From Bactrocera neohumeralis (Eukaryota > Arthropoda > Insecta > Diptera > Tephritidae): 64,000 nucleotides of DNA. The DNA lies in contig NC_065922.1 of the NCBI RefSeq assembly GCF_024586455.1, forward strand, positions 1,550,001 through 1,614,000, in the 5' to 3' direction. This document shows, piece after piece, positions 44,971-57,279 of the stretch. The position numbers and the translations under genes were made by a program. Numbering within the stretch: the stretch's first letter is position 1; every line of letters starts with the position of its first letter. The notes below the pieces were generated by a model that saw nothing but the letters and a program-made list of their open reading frames with translations, searched no databases and was not told the origin of the DNA.

Positions 44971-47900
44971 TGGTTTTAATTTTTTATTTTTACCCTTCTG
45001 TTTGCTATTGTTGCATAGCAAACTGGTTTTATTTGGACCATTGATGAGTTTCAGCGCAGCGAACTACTTTTCCAGTTGTATAAAAAATTTAATCTTTTGC
45101 TTTTTCGATGTAGTGCAAACTTCCAAACTTCTGCTTAAAGTGGTTTAAAAGACATACTTATGGAAATGAAAGTTCAAATCATTCTAAATGTTCACTCAAT
45201 TACTTGGATTTCTAGTTTTGAATCTAAACTTACAGATGACTGCGGTGAATGCCTTGGAAGAGTGAGTTGCCATATATACATAAGTAGCACGAGGCCATAG
45301 TGGAATAAAAACATAACATTTTGGGCAATTGTGATGTTTTAAGATGGAAGGCTCCTTTAAAAATTCGCAAGATTTTGATAACTTCCATGGAAGATAGGGA
45401 GAAATTTCCGCTAAATGCCTAGTAGGGATGTTGATGTCAATATTCCATATACCATACATGTACATACATACACATATATATATTTATATATGCATGGTAT
45501 ATGTTGCGAGTATGGCGCACCTAATGTTACTTATTGCGCTTAATTTTTGTAATCAGATTTCAGAATCTTGAAGTCTATGGCCCATTTCGGATCGCAATTG
45601 GAATGTTTGCCTGGTGCGGTGTCAATGCCGTTGGTGGCAAATTCACGTTCCCACATAATGCATATCCAACTGAAATTCAAGCTGATCTTTGTTTGAATTA
45701 GTTTAGTGTTTGGCGCAGTCGTTGCTCCCGATGGCCCGATGTACAGTGTGTCGGTAGCGGTGAATATGAACATATAATATTATAATACTAATTATAATAT
45801 GAAAAACTTTTGGACCTGTACAATGCAAAGTATATTATACTCACACTGCGTCAACATTTATAAGGCAGACATGTTTCATCCAAGGATGTTGATACTTGAT
45901 TCAATCTGTCATATGACATACGCCCTAAAAACAGCACATCGAGGAAAGTGTTACTCTGGATAATGTTCAGTTTAAATTTGTCGGCAAAAAATGTATGGAC
46001 ACTTTTGCAAGTCGTACATTTCACCACTGTTTAATCACTGTGTACAGCCAACAGGTTTACCTTGATTGTGCACTCTTGTTATTCGTTGCATGTTGCGAAC
46101 ATACTATATGTCTGTAAATACATGGCTAGATATTGATACGTGCAAGTATTTTAGTGACTTTCGGAGTCGTGTCTGCCATTTAATTGTGCAGAAAGTGTAA
46201 ACATGAGATGAAGGTGCGCAAGACACACAAAATCTGCTTAAAATATTTAAACGGGCAAAAACTTGTAAATAGATTATACCACCTACTCATTTTTGCAATC
46301 TTATTGTTTTATAAATGTTTTTATGTTTATCTCAAAACAGGTTTGATTCAATATTTGCTTGGTTACGTTGAAGGTAGCCGATAGGTTTTCGCGAAGATTA
46401 CTTAGCCCATTTTTAAATTTGCTGCGCCTGTTTCAAAAACGTTGCTTGGTCTAAAAATTTTTGACTTTTCAATTAAAAATCATAAATAAATTAATTATAA
46501 AGATAAAGAAATCTGAATAAACCATCAATAAAAGTAGAAGTGAAGGAAACTTTGGAGGTCGATGTACTATACGTCATAATTAAATCTCTCAGTGATGCAT
46601 AAAAAATATAAAAAATTATTTAATCAGATTTTGAATTGTTAATTAGCGTGCGCATTTGGGGAACTAAATGAAAAATATCAGCCCTAGTTGGCTTTTTTAT
46701 CAATAAATAATACTTATACATACGAAAATTGGTCCAAAGTAAAAATAATCTCATAAATTGAAGGATCATTTGGTGTATCTTATATAAATTATTATTTTAT
46801 TTATTTACTTATATATATATTTATGTGTAAAAGTATATTGTCACAATTATTAATATTTATAAGTCATTGATACCCATAAAAAATTACTAAGTTGGTGATG
46901 TCAAAGGGCATACAATTTGAATAAACATTGACGGCTACAAGCCGTTTTCACCAAGTAAAGCTGAGTTCCGTGTAAAGGAACGCTTAAAACATAAGTTTTT
47001 GTTGTAAAACTTTTGACTCTTGAAAATTTTCATGGCCGCTTTAACTTTTCTCTATATTGTACAATGACAGTTTGGGAACCCTATACGCTCGTTTATTCCG
47101 ATCAATCTCCGCGTGCATCTATTGTAAAATTTTCATAATTTATATAACCCCCAAAAATCAATTAAGTATTTCGTTGAGGTGCTATATTTTTGGTTGACCT
47201 GTACTGTTCACTGCAGACAGGTCACCTACGGGTGTGTACTCAGGACTCATTGAGTGGCGACTAAACTTGTGTTGCTTTCTTCGTCGTTACTTACTACTGC
47301 CATTGGCTGCGGCGTCACCACTTGTTGGGGGAAACTTTCCTTTTCAGGCAACACGGCATGCCTTAGTCTTTGTATATGTATTTGTAAACAACGAAATTCC
47401 ATTCTTCAAACTGCACAGTGATCGATGCGATCGACTTAATTCCATTCACAAGTCTGGCTGCGCCGACTGGCCGTGAAGCTCTTAACTGCCAGTTCGGCAA
47501 CGCGCTTCAAATTGATGTTATGGCAGCTACGTAACGGTGGAAGTGCTCATACGGCATTTGATTCAGTTCACAATTGTATGCATATACTACATATATATAC
47601 ATACTATTTGGCTGTGAAGACCAAAGACTGCAATGCAGATAAACGGTGCGATACATTTGCATTTGTTTGGGGATATCGAATGTATCTTTGATGGAAGCAT
47701 ATACGTGAAACTATAACCTGGGCGATTAATTAATTTGAAACGCAATGACCCATCTACTGCAGAGGGCATTGACCAGCAATTTTCACAAAGATAAAGAGAA
47801 AGTACTTAGAATCCACAAAGTTATATATCTTGATAAGACAATCTTCATATCTAGACAACAATGTGGTTATAGTTTAGACTGGGACATTAGTGCCAATAAA

Positions 47901-50900
47901 AATACTACCTATTCGGAGATACATATATAATATGCAACTTATAGTAAGCAATTGTTTTCTGTTAAATACATAATCGAATATACACAATATTACACATATG
48001 TATATTGCATTTAAATTTGTCATTTACGGTTATAGCCAATAACTCCAAACTCAACAGATTTCTATGATCTTCTTATTCCATCACTTATATCACTGTTCTC
48101 TGCGACTTGGCATTGATAGCATAGCGAAAATATTACAGACTCTTAAGCTTTATCTTCAATGGCTTAAATGGCCACTGCACTACCATTGAGGCAAGAGCCC
48201 CCAATGGCTCTCTTAATAGTATTTGCAGCCTTTGCAGTGTTGCCGATATGGCAGTTGTTTAGTTTAATTAAAACGTTTCCACTACAGCAGTTGTCATGCG
48301 CACTTCCCACATCAAGCGGGTATTGCCTTAACGATGCCTGCTGAGGAAAGTGGCAGAAACTTTGTACAAACAGGAGGCTTTTCAAAAATCCATAAATTCA
48401 TTCAAATGTGTGATGTCAATGAATTGATTTATGATCATGTCCACCGTAGATGTACATATGTACTCCTCTTCCTACCTACATATGTGAATGAGACTCAATG
48501 GCGATTTTCAGCGAATGAATTGCTGTTATTGCCTATTATGGGGTAATTGGTTGTGCATGGGTGGAAAGGGTGTCGCACTTTCTGAAGTCTTCTTTGCCCT
48601 GTTGACGTTTGTGTAATGCCAGTTTGTGTATAAATTTTAGCATAGAAGACGCATTTACTGGAATTCGAGCTGTTTGATTGCAAATACTTTGAGAATTTTC
48701 AGTGACAATTTGCTATTCAGATGCTGTTGAATACTATATACATAGATCTATCATCGCTTTCCTGACTATGTCGTAAGGTCATTGTCAGGCCTAAAAACCA
48801 TCTATTTGATTACTATCATTATGAAGTCGCCCAACACAATTAGGAGAAGTTTATCCAAGCTGCAGAGGCTCAAGTATGCCCATACGTTAGATTTGAAAGT
48901 GGCGGATTCGATTGACAATTCGTACATACAATACATTGACAGATCAACAACGTGCTCATCCATATACACATTTCGACGGCATTGGCAGCACTGTTTAGCT
49001 TTGGCGTTTGTTTACAAAAATGAACCGGCTTGCTGGAAAGCACCTTGGTTGTTGGATACATTCTGATAGACGTGCATAACATTTGGAGCGAGATGCCTGA
49101 TTCACTTCGCACTAAAAATACTTTCAATGGTCGGGTGGGTTCCTTCCAGCTCGTCTCATAGATCATAAAAACTGAAGTCATCGATTTTCGATGGGGCTTA
49201 AGATAACTGGAGGCACATCTGGAGCGCATGAAGCAAGTTTAATGAAACTTGAATGCATAGTTAGCTAATAGATATGCTAAGTCAGGTGTTAAGTAGGAAG
49301 TGATATGCGATAAGCTGCTAATGAAGTGAGCACGAAATCGTTATGCGTGCGTATGTGTATGTATGTATTTCGCTTTTGTCACAAGACTGTACCAGGATAG
49401 AAATTGCTATAACATCGATAGCAACAATATATGTAAATTGTATTTGTACGATTTGAGTATTTGAAAGCAGTGAGTCTTCGGCATCAAGCGCATGAAAGCT
49501 AAGCGAGCACCGGTTTTCTTTACATTTGTGCAAAGTTTAGCTCCGTTTCGCTTACTTCATTACTTAACATATGCAAATATAAAACATACATATGTATGTA
49601 TATGTACTATATATATATATACAAACAGATGTAATTTTTGTTGTCAGCTGTTTTCAATGCTATGCATGTTGCACGTTTTGAGTAGGCTTTACGTGGCAGG
49701 AAGCGGTCCGCTGTTGCGAGCCAAATGCAGCCTATGTTCCTTTAGGATACCATGAGTAATCAATGAAAGTGTGTAGCGTCAGTGGGGTATAGATGAACTT
49801 TATAAAACTTGCGCTCGCAGCTGGTAGCCACGAATACGTACTCTATGGCATCGCAGTAAGTTTTGTTGCGACTCATTGGAGCAGTTGCCGGGCACGCGCT
49901 CAGCAAGTGCAATTCTTTTGGTGCGCATGCGTTAATCAGTGATATAATGAGGGTTCGCGTATACGTCGGCCCTACCAGACAGGCTTTTTGAGGGTGGTTG
50001 AAGAGAGAGCTTATATGTATATGCATTTGTTTGTCATAAACAAGGCTCTCTCGGACGAATTGCGAATACCACTGTGGGTAACTGTTCATACTTTTGAAAA
50101 TTAGTATTTTAAAGAGGAAATACCTATAATGATGTTAATAATATATAAATTGTAAATAAAACACAACTTTGTCTCCTGCAAATTTTCAATTATGAGAGAA
50201 GAAAGACATAAAAGTTATATCTGTATATATTCTCTGAGGTTGATTTTCTTCATTTAATTACTTTAGCTACTTTGGAGAACTTCAAATTTTCTGATTTCGA
50301 ATTATTGCACAAATTTGTTCTTAATGAAATACCACAGTTGGTATGAGTATTTAAGCTTGTCTGGTATCTTTGTTATACATTTACCCTACATTCATAAACA
50401 CATAATAATTAAAAAAACAACGGATCTAAGGAAAATTATATAAATATATAAAATAATAATTCTGCGCTTAATCAGTAGCAATGAATTTCTTTCCGTAATA
50501 AATTGAACCCATTACCACTGTCCAAGTAACAAAAACACCCTTAAGAAATATTATTATTGTAAGCGCTTTTGCAGCGGGGTTGCAGGTATGCTATTGTCTG
50601 CAAAGACTTTTTGGGGTGGGCGTTCATTGCTCGTGCGGTACGATGGCAAGGAACGATGGTTTCAGTTGTCACTGCTGTCGTTCGTTTTCATTGTTGGTTG
50701 ACCATTCCGCGACATTGTAAATACGCGAATCTTTTAAACAATAAAAGTAATATATTTGAACTTAATTAAAGCACAAAACATTCTAAAGTTACTAAGCATA
50801 TAAATAATGATACAAATGCATTCAAATAAGAAGTTTCTTGTAGAAGTGTAGTGAATTATTGGCAAAATCTATTGAAAATATTTGGTGCTGCAAAAACAAA

Positions 50901-53900
50901 ACGAATGCAGCTTCCAGTCAGAAGCTTGAAAAATCAATACACGGATTCTAATCTCATAAATGCATGTTCGAATATACATATATAAGTGCATATATGAGTG
51001 CAGGTGCATCCATAGATTGATGTTGAACACAACTATGAGCTTAAGAGAAAATATCATCCGCTTGGGAGTAATAGAAATTAACCCGTCAGCGGAGTTTGAA
51101 AAATCAATATTTTCGGCAAAGATATATGCAAATGTCTGCATCGCTTCTTAAACTTCACAACTTTTGCAGGCGTTGCATTACCACAGATGCGGCTAAATTT
51201 GCTCGTCTCATTTACCATCTTATACTTAAGAGTCAACAAAAATTATAACTAAAATGTGTGCCAGAAATATTATAAACATAATTATATACGAATTAACTAT
51301 TTTACAACTGGTTTGAACCACAGGCCCAACGAGTTTGTTATTGTTGATGTCCTAAGCTATGAATGGTCATAGATTGGTCTGAAATAAACCATTTTCATAC
51401 CAGTCCAGAAAATATGAAAAAAGTGTACTCTGATTGTGGAAGAAAATCCCTCAATAACTCACTAAAAAGCGTTCTGAATTTCAGAATTCAGTCTTTTGTT
51501 TTTTGTGTAGTAGTTGGATTTCAGACGGAAATTTCAAGTAGAAAGTGCAACCCAATAATTTGTTTATAGTTATTTTAAATGTTGGTTTTGTTTTTGTTTG
51601 TACATACTTACTATTATTTATAGATAATGCCAAATTTTCCGCGAAATTTATTTATATTAATTGAGTATAGTTTTTTCCTACTTTGCATCCACTTGTGCAT
51701 ATTGCGTATAATACTTGATACGCTCTTTTTTCTTGTGTGTTTGACATCTCTGTGGAGCAGTGCGGCGTGTCGTCCCGCTCGGCCAGCGCCTCTCTTCCTA
51801 CCCTCCCAAGTTGTAATGCAATATGCGAGACGGGTGTGCATAATGCGCGAGAATGCTGAAAGCAACACACAAATTACCAACTTGCTAACAGCCAAGAACA
51901 ACAATAAAACGGAATTATAAACACACGCGTATATGAGCAGTTGAGCAGTAGATTCAATAAAATTGAATGCGACGACTTTTTGAGTTACATGATATTTCAC
52001 TTTTACCAATGTAAATACGTATGTAAGTATATGGCATTGTGTACGGATGCGTTACGTCTATTTTGTTGTACTGTGAAGTAAATTCTTGCGTTCGGTAGTA
52101 GTACGCCTTCACGGGTGGCGACAGTTTACAACATTCGCGACCAGTGGCCGCAAGGAGTTAAGTGGAGTCGTTAGCGTGTTCTTTTGTGTAGTCAATGAAG
52201 TGCATAACTGCGCCCGGCTCATTATCAACATAGTGCTATTTGGAGAGCGGCAAGCGTTCTCTTCCAAAACATTTGTGTTTGTTTAAATTTTGAGTGCTGT
52301 TAGACGCCGTTTGCTCTTACCTCCCCTTTCCCTCGACACGACTCTAGCAGATTATCAACATCGGACGACGATATGATGTTTAGTTCATTCGCGGCAGGCC
52401 AAACTTCGACAACCTACTGGCAGACATACATACATACACACATTTATACATACGGTGTGCCTTGCATTATTGTGCTAATTTTTATGTACATACATGTGTA
52501 TGCATGTTATCACTTGTGTTTAATTTTGCTGTTTGCCTCTGTTTAGGCGGTTTAGTCACAATTGTTGTTGTTACGCAGACCTTTCGCGCCGTACTCTGTC
52601 CACTCGGCGTTAAACTTATTGACGTTCAGTTTCAGCTGCGACTGCCATGTTGTGTCGTCCGCATTCTTAGCTATCGCGTTATAACAACTGCAGTGAGTTT
52701 AATTTTAAGCTGAAAAGTTGTAGTTGTTGCTATGTATTTCGTTTTGGTTGTGTATTATCAATATCAGCTGTTAGTACATACATAAATACAAACAAACAAA
52801 AGTGTTAGTGGTTTTTGTGCCTAGACGACCTCGACAACTTGTCGAGTTAAACGTTACTTAACGAATTGTTTGATTACATAATATGTAATCCACTGACAAC
52901 TTGTTCTATCAATTGCCACTTTCGTTAACGATTTCCAACGCTTATCAAAGGAAAGAATCAAGTGCGTTTTCAAAATAAAACAGATAATTGAATCGATACA
53001 CGAATCGTAGATTCGGCGAAAAATGTGCAAAGTTCATAAACTGAACACAAACATTACGAGTACATAACTCGACGACAATTGCAGTGTTCTGCTCTCACCC
53101 ATTTGCTAGCGACTGAATCCGCCGTGAGCTCGCTCAAAGTTTAGCTTTGTAATTTTGTAATGTAAAAACGTGTGTTTTTTTGTAATAATTACAGGTATTA
53201 TCCCTGAACTTGTGATCACAACCACATTCACTAAATATTTCGTGTCCATATATGAGATGCACTTGTGTGCTTAAATGTTTTTACTACAATCCGCATAGGT
53301 ATACATACATACATATGTACATATGTAACTCCACACATACATACTTGGGTTATTAAGCGGCTTGCGTGCAATTATGAGTATTAAAAGCTATGGAAATGAA
53401 CCTGTATTTTTCAGTTATTTTCAAAATCGTAATTATTCTGATACCCTCGTCACAAAACAGCTAGTATTTGTCGATTAAAACTCATACATACATTTCAACT
53501 GACCAGTTCAAGGCCAGAATTATCATTATTATTGTATGTTTTCAATGCTCACTGAGTTGACAGATACTTAAATATAAATAAAGTTGTTTCGCTATTTTAT
53601 AAAGCCAATAGCCACAAGTTATTTTGGAAAAACGAAACAAAAAAAAAACTACAATAATTCAAATATACTTGTATGTATATAAAACGAATGAAGTACTTAG
53701 CTATCATCAATATCATGAAATAATTAGCTCTCATTTCAGTATCAAAAGTTATGCTGTGACAACTATCAGTACAATAAAAATTTTTTGCATTTAACACGTT
53801 CTTCTGAATCAGCAGTGTTAATTTACTCACTCCCGTTAAGTCGGGCAATAATAAACTCATCGCACAAGCGATCAGTATTAATTAGAAACCCAATATTTTA

Positions 53901-54685
53901 CAAGTAGACATAGTTTGACTTTTTACGCTTTTAAATATAAGTCGAGTTTGTTGTCAATTTTGGCGTTTAGTAGTAAACGTGAAGTTGGAGTTTTCTATAC
54001 AAGAATTCCTTCTAAAAAAGTTTGTTGTGTTCGGACTGCTGACTCTTTTGACGGTTCAGCGTTATTAAAACGTCAATTGTACTCAGAATATCTTCCGCGT
54101 CCTAATGAAAATCTTTAATAAACGTAAAAGCTTAAACTCATGTTAAACTCATGTTGTTCATTTAAATGTGCTTTTAGGTGGAGATTAGTGAATGTTTCTT
54201 CTGCCTAAAAAGAAAAATTGGGTTCTATAGCTATGTATTGAATGAAGGCAAGGTCTCATTTTCGCAATCGTCCACAACGTTTTGTGCGAAGAAAACATTC
54301 AAATAAATAAATTATTCAAGTACTTCCACCTCCCATTGTGCCATATTTTTGATCCTTGGAAAACGGATGAATTTGCTGAATATTGAATATGTCTCATTTC
54401 GAGTTCAGACTATTTCAGAAAAACACACAAGAAAGACCAGCTAAGTGAAGCTGGCTCTTTGGGTTGTCAGACAATAACAAGAAACCGTCAACGGCAAATA
54501 TTTGCATTACAAATATGAGCAACGACGTTAACATATTCACGATTGATTCGCATTTCAAATTATTTTGAGAAATTGTTTGTTGAACATGTCATATTCCAGT
54601 GTGGACAATGTGAGTGTGCTTGTGCGTGCTGTGTTTGTATTCAGCGCACAAAGCTGTTGTTTAGCGAAGTGGACATTCAGTTGGC
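44971..54685. other. Long non-coding stretch, probably intronic
   Basis: 9.7 kb without a supportable gene. Many open frames of 60-130 codons exist on both strands (for example 45540-45773, 48870-49229, 51614-52009) but none shows a known motif, a credible start or splice partners. The base composition becomes less AT-rich from about 49500 onward (CGTCCCGCTCGGCCAGCGCC near 51771), as often seen near promoters. Simple repeats near 49590-49620 and 53300-53325. Confidence 0.45.
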
Positions 54686-55331
54686 TGAGTAACTATCTGT
54701 TGGCTTTGCTGTTGCCGTTGTTGACTCATAAACATCTAACTTATGCCCAAATGCAGATACAAAGGTAAGCAAGCACATATGTACTTACCGTGTGTGCTAT
54801 GTACATTGTATCGGGTGATTTTTTTGAGGTTAGGATTTTCATGCATTAGTATTTGACGTGATTTGTGTTTGCTTTGACATTTCATCATTCTTACTAACGA
54901 GCAACGCTTGCAAATCATTGAATTTTATTACCAAAATCAGTGTTCGGTTCGAAATTGTTTCGCGCGATTTATGGTCTACATAATCGACCAATGTGAGCAA
55001 ACAATTTGATTGTGACCAAGTTTCGCACTCAGTTTACTTTATTGGACATTAAACCAACCACACGAATGCGTACAGTGCGTACAGAAGAGAATATTGTTTC
55101 TGAGAGTGTTGAAGACCGTGAAATGTATTCGTCGCCTTTCGCACAAAGCTTTGTGTTATTCGACCACATGGAAGATTTTACAAAGGACATTCAGTTGACA
55201 AATTTTGAGTAACTATCTGTTGGCTTTGCTGTTGCCGTTGTTGACTCATAAACATCTAACTTATGCCCAAATGCAGATACAAAGGTAAGCAAGCACATAT
55301 GTACTTACCGTGTGTGCTATGTACATTGTAT
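54686..55331. repeat. 126-bp direct duplication bracketing a mariner piece
   Basis: 54686-54811 and 55206-55331 read as identical 126-bp copies (starting TGAGTAACTATCTGTTGG, ending GTACATTGTAT) with a 394-bp mariner fragment between them. Just before each copy stands the same 13-mer GGACATTCAGTTG (about 54671 and 55187), one in local DNA and one at the end of the mariner piece. Each copy includes an AAAG|GTAAGC donor-like word. Confidence 0.9.
54812..55205 (+). mobile_element. 5' fragment of a mariner element
   Basis: Starts CGGGTGATTTTTTTGAGGTT and encodes, with frame changes, LTNEQRLQIIEFYYQNQCSV and FRAIYGLHNRPM-like sequence, then VTKFRTQFTLLDIKPTTRMR, TVRTEENIVSESVEDREM and SHKALCYSTTWKILQ. 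This is the paired helix-turn-helix N-terminal region of a mariner transposase. The DDE domain and right terminus are absent; the piece ends at the junction with the second 126-bp copy. Confidence 0.75.
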
Positions 55332-57215
55332 ATGTGATGTTGTTGTAACGTATGCAAAAGCAAATTGCGAGCGAACGACAGAGGCAAGCAGTCAAGTTAC
55401 TCCGGTAAAAAGCACTTTAACCACTGTCTGGTGATTTTAGGCAAGGAGGGGTCATGGTGGCGTAGGTGGCGGGTTCGCATGTTTCGAATTACTGATGTAC
55501 ATGTGTGCCTCACAACATGCATATCAGTACTCGTACATATGTATTGGTGTATGAGTGCAATTGCCAGGTTTGCTGGTCTGCTAAAGTATGTGTTTGTGTG
55601 TGGGTGAAATTCGGCGTCGTTGTGTGGCAATTGTCAACTTGGCAAAACGTCAAGTGAGTTTGATGGCGTTTAGTGTGCATTTGTTTTGGTATTTAACCGT
55701 TTATATTTGTCCAGCGGTTGGGGAAGAGGTACAACCTGCAGGCCAATATTTGGTATTGGATATGCAAAGTTCTCTTCACATTTATTCAACATATTTTCAC
55801 GACGTAATCGGAAATGTGAGTGTGTGAAAGCGGTGTTGTGACATTTATATGTGCATGTCGGTTTGCTGGTTCGTCAGGCGTCGGCAGTGCATTTCAATGC
55901 TGTCGATGCGTGTATATTAATTTCAGTTCTTAGCTTTTGGAAAATAATCACGGCAGACGCTACGATACCTCACCCTACACCGCCGACCAACGGCTTTTAA
56001 CGCACACTGGGGTGGCAAGCAGTGGTTGCTGCTTGGCATTTCCTTTCGAAAGTTTGACAAATTGCCCATGCTAATAGCATAAATACATACAGACATAAGA
56101 ACAAATATCTGTGTATAGTACATATATACCATATACCTAGGTATGCGCGCATATGCTACGATTATAAGTTGTTTTAATCGACACATTAGCATGCGCTATG
56201 AAGTCATTGGGCGGGTCTGACACGTTCGCGATTCGACAAGTTTGTTCTCCATATCACCAATTGAGGTGCGCATTGCGGGTTCGGCTCCTAAGTCTTTTGT
56301 TTGGCCGTCATTCAAGTTTCTGGCTTTCTCAAATGCTTATCACAAACACACATACCCATTCACATACAAACACACACGAGGTTTCAAGTATTTGTAAGTA
56401 GTTGTCACGGAATGTTGCCGTTAGATTCGAAACGCGTTTGCTGTTCTGTGCTCAATTTTCAACCTCGATACACACATACTTAGGTATATCAATATATTCT
56501 ACGAGGCGAGAACCTGATGGTCAATTTGACTTAATATTATTGAATGAGACAGCGGCAACAAGCACAGCAACAATAATGCATATATATAAAACACAAAAGT
56601 AAGCAAACAAACGCCGCCATTATATCTTATATCTGCGAGTCAGCAAAATTTGGGCGTTTGGCAGATTCCGTATATCATTTGAATGTGTTGAATTCCGTGT
56701 ATTCATGGCATTTCAAGGTGACGCACAAATTAACACAAAACGAAATGTGAAAAAGCATTGAATTCAAATAAAGTGAGTGAGTCAAGATAAAGTGATCATC
56801 GCAAAGCAAACAAGCTACTACCAGTGAGCGTAGTAATCGAAAAAAACCAAAACACAACACTAACAAATGCAAAAAATGCATAATTTTTATCTCAAACCTT
56901 TTAAAATTTTAATCGAATCGTGAAATCATCCTGAGAAATGTAAATAATTTTAGCCGACGTTAAACGAAAAACTAAAAACAACAATAATTATACACAAATG
57001 GAAGCTAAATTTGATCAATGCCAAACAGCGTGGTTGTGCGTGTCTGTGTTTCACGATTCTCAAAGCAATTAACACTGGCTGTTGCAGAAAAATTGGGAAA
57101 AGCGCTTACGAATGTTAACCACTAATTACATATACAAATAAACATATATTATAAAAAGCTAGAATAAAGTGTTAAAGATTAAAATCACAAAAAAGTGGAA
57201 TAAGTGACGGCCGCA
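55332..57215. other. Putative upstream/5' UTR region of exon 3
   Basis: No independent gene recognised. The last 400 bp before 57216 is A-rich on the plus strand with stops in all frames and could be a 5' UTR of the candidate exon at 57216. A TATA-like TATATATAAAAC lies at about 56580. Confidence 0.35.
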
Positions 57216-57279
57216 ATGGAGGTGTATACCGAGGGACCGCAAAAGAGCGAAGAGGACGCTTCGAAGTACATGCTGGACG
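57216..57279 (+). CDS. Candidate alternative first coding exon 3
   Basis: ATG in a good fly context (GCCGCAATGG) opens 21 codons starting MEVYTEGPQKSEEDASKYML, then one base and a donor G|GTAAGAAA at 57280. Codons here are GC-rich at third positions (GAG, GTG, ACC, CCG, GAC), unlike the surroundings. Ends in phase 1 with G, the same as the exons at 40330 and 41917. The strongest of the three. The downstream exons must lie beyond 64000. Gene not recognised. Confidence 0.55.

Noticed and set aside
48870..52009. Several 70-130-codon frames on both strands
   Set aside because: Most start at TTG/CTG/GTG rather than ATG, lack family motifs and overlap each other on opposite strands. They are the expected chance frames in this composition.
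29196..53325. More than fifteen self-complementary CATATGTATG/TACATACAT tracts across the window
   Set aside because: They are short degenerate tetranucleotide repeats, typical of this kind of fly genome. Their spread through intergenic and intronic DNA gives no sign of function.
54586..54766. Frame MSYSSVDNVSVL... leading to a GTAAGC donor in the 126-bp repeat
   Set aside because: It ends in phase 2, is hydrophobic low-complexity sequence, and the donor-like word is simply duplicated with the repeat.
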